Shown here: piece after piece, positions 61,936 through 64,000 of the stretch
How the letters are laid out: every line of letters starts with the position of its first letter
Numbering within the stretch: position 1 is the first letter of the stretch
From: Hydrogenophaga sp. BPS33
GTDB taxonomy: Bacteria > Pseudomonadota > Gammaproteobacteria > Burkholderiales > Burkholderiaceae_C
Direction of reading: 5' to 3'
DNA: 64,000 nt
Assembly (NCBI RefSeq): GCF_009859475.1
Contig: NZ_CP044549.1
Span: 6,005,501 to 6,069,500, forward strand
Notes under the pieces: model-generated
What the model was told of the DNA's origin: nothing
Databases searched by the model: none
Seen by the model: the letters and a program-made list of their open reading frames with translations, nothing else
Program-made: the position numbers and the translations under genes

Positions 61936-62247
61936 TCAAGCCGTGCCGCCGGCCCCGTGCGCGCTCAGCACATGCGTGGCCACCATGTCCAGGCTGGGGC
62001 GCACGATGCCCTGTTTGTCCGTCCAGACCTTGGGCGTGAGCCCGCCGCTGAGCGTGAGCGACTCGCCATCGCGCAAGGCCACCAGTGCCTTGCCCGCTGC
62101 TTCGTCGAAGGCGATGACGTTGACGATGAATTCCTCGTCGGCCCGGTTGCGCGCGAGCACACGCGCCACGATGTAGCCGCGACCGGCCTTGTCCACGCGG
62201 CGCGAAGCCTCGCCCATCAGGCGTCCTGCGATCAGGCCGTCGATCAT
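61936..62247 (-). CDS. SSB-like OB-fold protein
   Basis: A 103-residue protein with the pattern of a single-stranded-DNA-binding OB fold: [67 protein letters not shown], and a final [15 protein letters not shown]. It lacks the acidic, Gly-rich tail of housekeeping SSB. Its ATG overlaps the stop of the upstream 159-residue gene, so the two form a unit. It probably binds single-stranded nucleic acid; the partner and purpose are unknown. Confidence 0.72.
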   Translation of the reverse strand: MIDGLIAGRLMGEASRRVDKAGRGYIVARVLARNRADEEFIVNVIAFDEAAGKALVALRDGESLTLSGGLTPKVWTDKQGIVRPSLDMVATHVLSAHGAGGTA

Positions 62248-62723
62248 CGCGCTGGCTTCTCGAAGCCGCTGGCGATCCAGGCCTGCGCGCTGTCCACCGT
62301 CAAGCGGAAGTTGGGCGGCACCGGCACACGGGCCAGTTCGGCGTCATACGGGTCCCAGGCGCTCAGGGTCGCGGTGGCGCCCTCTTCGTCGGGCACGATG
62401 GCCAGGGCGACGCGGATGCGCTGCCCATCCACCGTCACGCTGACGTTCTTGTTCAGCTCGGCGTGGCGCTGCTGTTCGGAGCGGCGGATGAACTCCTTGG
62501 CGGTTTTCACCAGGGTGTTGAAGGCGGCGCTGTCCAGCGGCTTGGGGTTCTTCTTGTCGCGGCCCATGGTCCAGGGGCCGACGAGCGCGGGCTCGGCCTG
62601 GCCATCGAGGTACATGGCCACGGCCCAGCCGTCGTCGTCTTCGTTCTTGATGACGCGGGCGGTCCAGGGGTCGTCGCGCCACAGGCGGTCTTCTTGAATG
62701 GGTGCTTGGGTATCAGAGGTCAT
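62244..62723 (-). CDS. Hypothetical protein coupled to the SSB-like gene
   Basis: A 159-residue acidic protein, unrecognised. The N-terminal part ([41 protein letters not shown]) and a helix with [19 protein letters not shown] are visible, followed by a strand-rich C-terminus. There is no signal peptide or membrane segment. It overlaps the downstream SSB-like gene by four bases (ATGA), and it diverges from the GST gene across 44 bases. Confidence 0.72.
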   Translation of the reverse strand: MTSDTQAPIQEDRLWRDDPWTARVIKNEDDDGWAVAMYLDGQAEPALVGPWTMGRDKKNPKPLDSAAFNTLVKTAKEFIRRSEQQRHAELNKNVSVTVDGQRIRVALAIVPDEEGATATLSAWDPYDAELARVPVPPNFRLTVDSAQAWIASGFEKPAR

Positions 62724-62767
62724 GGTCACCGAGGGTACAGGGATTCGGGCGGGCGACAATTGGCCAC

Positions 62768-63430
62768 ATGCCCACTGCACCTCTGCCCCTGCTCTACAGT
62801 TACCGTCGCTGCCCTTATGCGATGCGGGCGCGCATGGCGCTGCTGGTCGTGGGCGTGGCGTTCGACGCGCACGAGATCGTGTTGCGCGACAAGCCAGCCG
62901 CGATGCTGGCCCTGTCGCCCAAAGGCACGGTGCCAGTGCTCGCCTTGCCCGACGGCCGCGTGCTGGAGCAGAGCCTGGACATCGTGCAATGGGCCTTCAT
63001 GGCCCACGGCGACCCGGTCGGCTGGTGGGCGCGGGCGCAGAGCGCCGAAAACCTGGCCTTGCTGTCGGCGTGTGATGGCCCGTTCAAGCACCACCTGGAC
63101 CGCACCAAGTACCTCGAGCGCTTCGCAGGTGAAGACCATCTGCTGCACCGCGAACAGGCGGTGGCGGTGCTGCTGGCGCCGCTCGACGCGCGGCTGGCGC
63201 GCGCCGAGCACTTGGGCGGGCAAACACCCTGCGCTACCGATATGGCGATCTTCCCTTTCGTGCGCCAGTTCGCCGCCATCGATCCGCCCTGGTTCGCGCA
63301 ACTGCCGCTGCCATCGCTGCGCCGCTGGTGGGCGCACTGGCTGGCGCACCCCTTGTTCGACGCGGCCATGGTGAAACTGCCGGTGGACGAAGTGGTTCGG
63401 TTTCCGCGCGCCTGGCCTGAGCCTTCCTGA
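62768..63430 (+). CDS. Glutathione S-transferase family protein
   Basis: A 220-residue protein with an N-terminal thioredoxin-fold domain (PLLYSYRRCPYAMRARMALLVVGVAFDAHEI, a CPYA motif like glutaredoxin/omega-type GSTs; then GTVPVLALPDGRVLEQSLDIVQW for glutathione binding) and a helical C-terminal domain. The cysteine suggests a thiol-transferase or dehydroascorbate-reductase-like activity. The ATG at 62768 gives a normal GST length. Confidence 0.9.
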   Translation: MPTAPLPLLYSYRRCPYAMRARMALLVVGVAFDAHEIVLRDKPAAMLALSPKGTVPVLALPDGRVLEQSLDIVQWAFMAHGDPVGWWARAQSAENLALLSACDGPFKHHLDRTKYLERFAGEDHLLHREQAVAVLLAPLDARLARAEHLGGQTPCATDMAIFPFVRQFAAIDPPWFAQLPLPSLRRWWAHWLAHPLFDAAMVKLPVDEVVRFPRAWPEPS

Positions 63431-63441
63431 GCGCTCCTTCC

Positions 63442-63477
63442 AAAGACAAAGACCACCCGAAGGTGGCCTTTGTCTTT
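63442..63477. terminator. Bidirectional terminator between the GST gene and katG
   Basis: A long hairpin with arms AAAGACAAAG-x-CCACC and GGTGG-x-CTTTGTCTTT, a CGAA tetraloop and one internal mismatch. It lies between convergent genes; the A-rich and T-rich outer stem works in both directions. Confidence 0.8.
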
Positions 63478-63500
63478 CAGGCAGGGGCCGGATCAGCGGC

Positions 63501-64000
<500 letters not shown>

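Overview
The window is high-GC, gene-dense DNA most like a betaproteobacterium of the Comamonadaceae (Hydrogenophaga/Acidovorax-like). The reasons are the Bug (TctC) and TRAP-type solute-binding proteins, the fused MnhA/B antiporter subunit, the DUF3106/ECF sigma/DUF3619 set, and a gshB ... kup-gshA neighbourhood. The genus assignment is an inference. No tRNA, rRNA, CRISPR array, transposase or integrase was seen.

Layout. 1-3449: monovalent cation/H+ antiporter operon (mnhA/B, mnhC, start of mnhD). 3655-6676: an unknown protein, a Bcr/CflA exporter, a secreted peptide and a Bax-inhibitor-1-type membrane protein. 6726-10886: five-gene operon DUF1800, DUF1501, DUF3106, ECF sigma factor, DUF3619. 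11222-15632: IclR regulator divergent from an AroQ-like enzyme and a complete TRAP transporter (P, Q, M). 15634-17295: a two-gene unit resembling a type III secretion class II chaperone (LcrH/SycD-like) and its membrane-inserting partner. 17394-21839: SRPBCC protein, beta-propeller protein, HTH regulator, GDSL lipoprotein, acyltransferase. 21892-26637: two large, divergently transcribed, mutually homologous proteins of unknown family, one with an internal duplication; together with the chaperone pair they are the best candidates for an undescribed secreted system. 26749-33448: catabolic operon (GntR regulator, SuyA/SuyB-like lyase, Ldh2-type dehydrogenase, LigJ-type hydratase, two Bug solute-binding proteins). 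33553-40052: small Cys-rich protein, AI-2E-family permease, DHA2 exporter, class II amidotransferase and an ABC importer of the nitrate/sulfonate/thiamine-precursor type. 40189-43495: small proteins, gshB and benE.

43616-55636 is a contact-dependent inhibition (CDI) locus read right to left: cdiB, cdiA, cdiI-1, then remnants and orphan toxin/immunity modules. There are two intact downstream immunity genes. One toxin module (toxin 2) has an intact C-terminal reading frame behind a frameshifted pre-toxin. A second (EndoU-like) is decayed. Three copies of the cdiA 3' end are spread through the array, two of them as remnants. The locus lies between gshB/benE and kup/gshA, and the likely insertion is an inference.

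55750-64000: kup, gshA, a broken small ORF, a lipoprotein, a DUF2277 protein, proA, an SSB-like OB-fold protein with its partner, a GST, and the 3' end of katG. The glutathione genes gshA and gshB flank the CDI island.

Start sites were chosen by ribosome binding site, gene overlap and family fit; uncertain ones are flagged in the entries.
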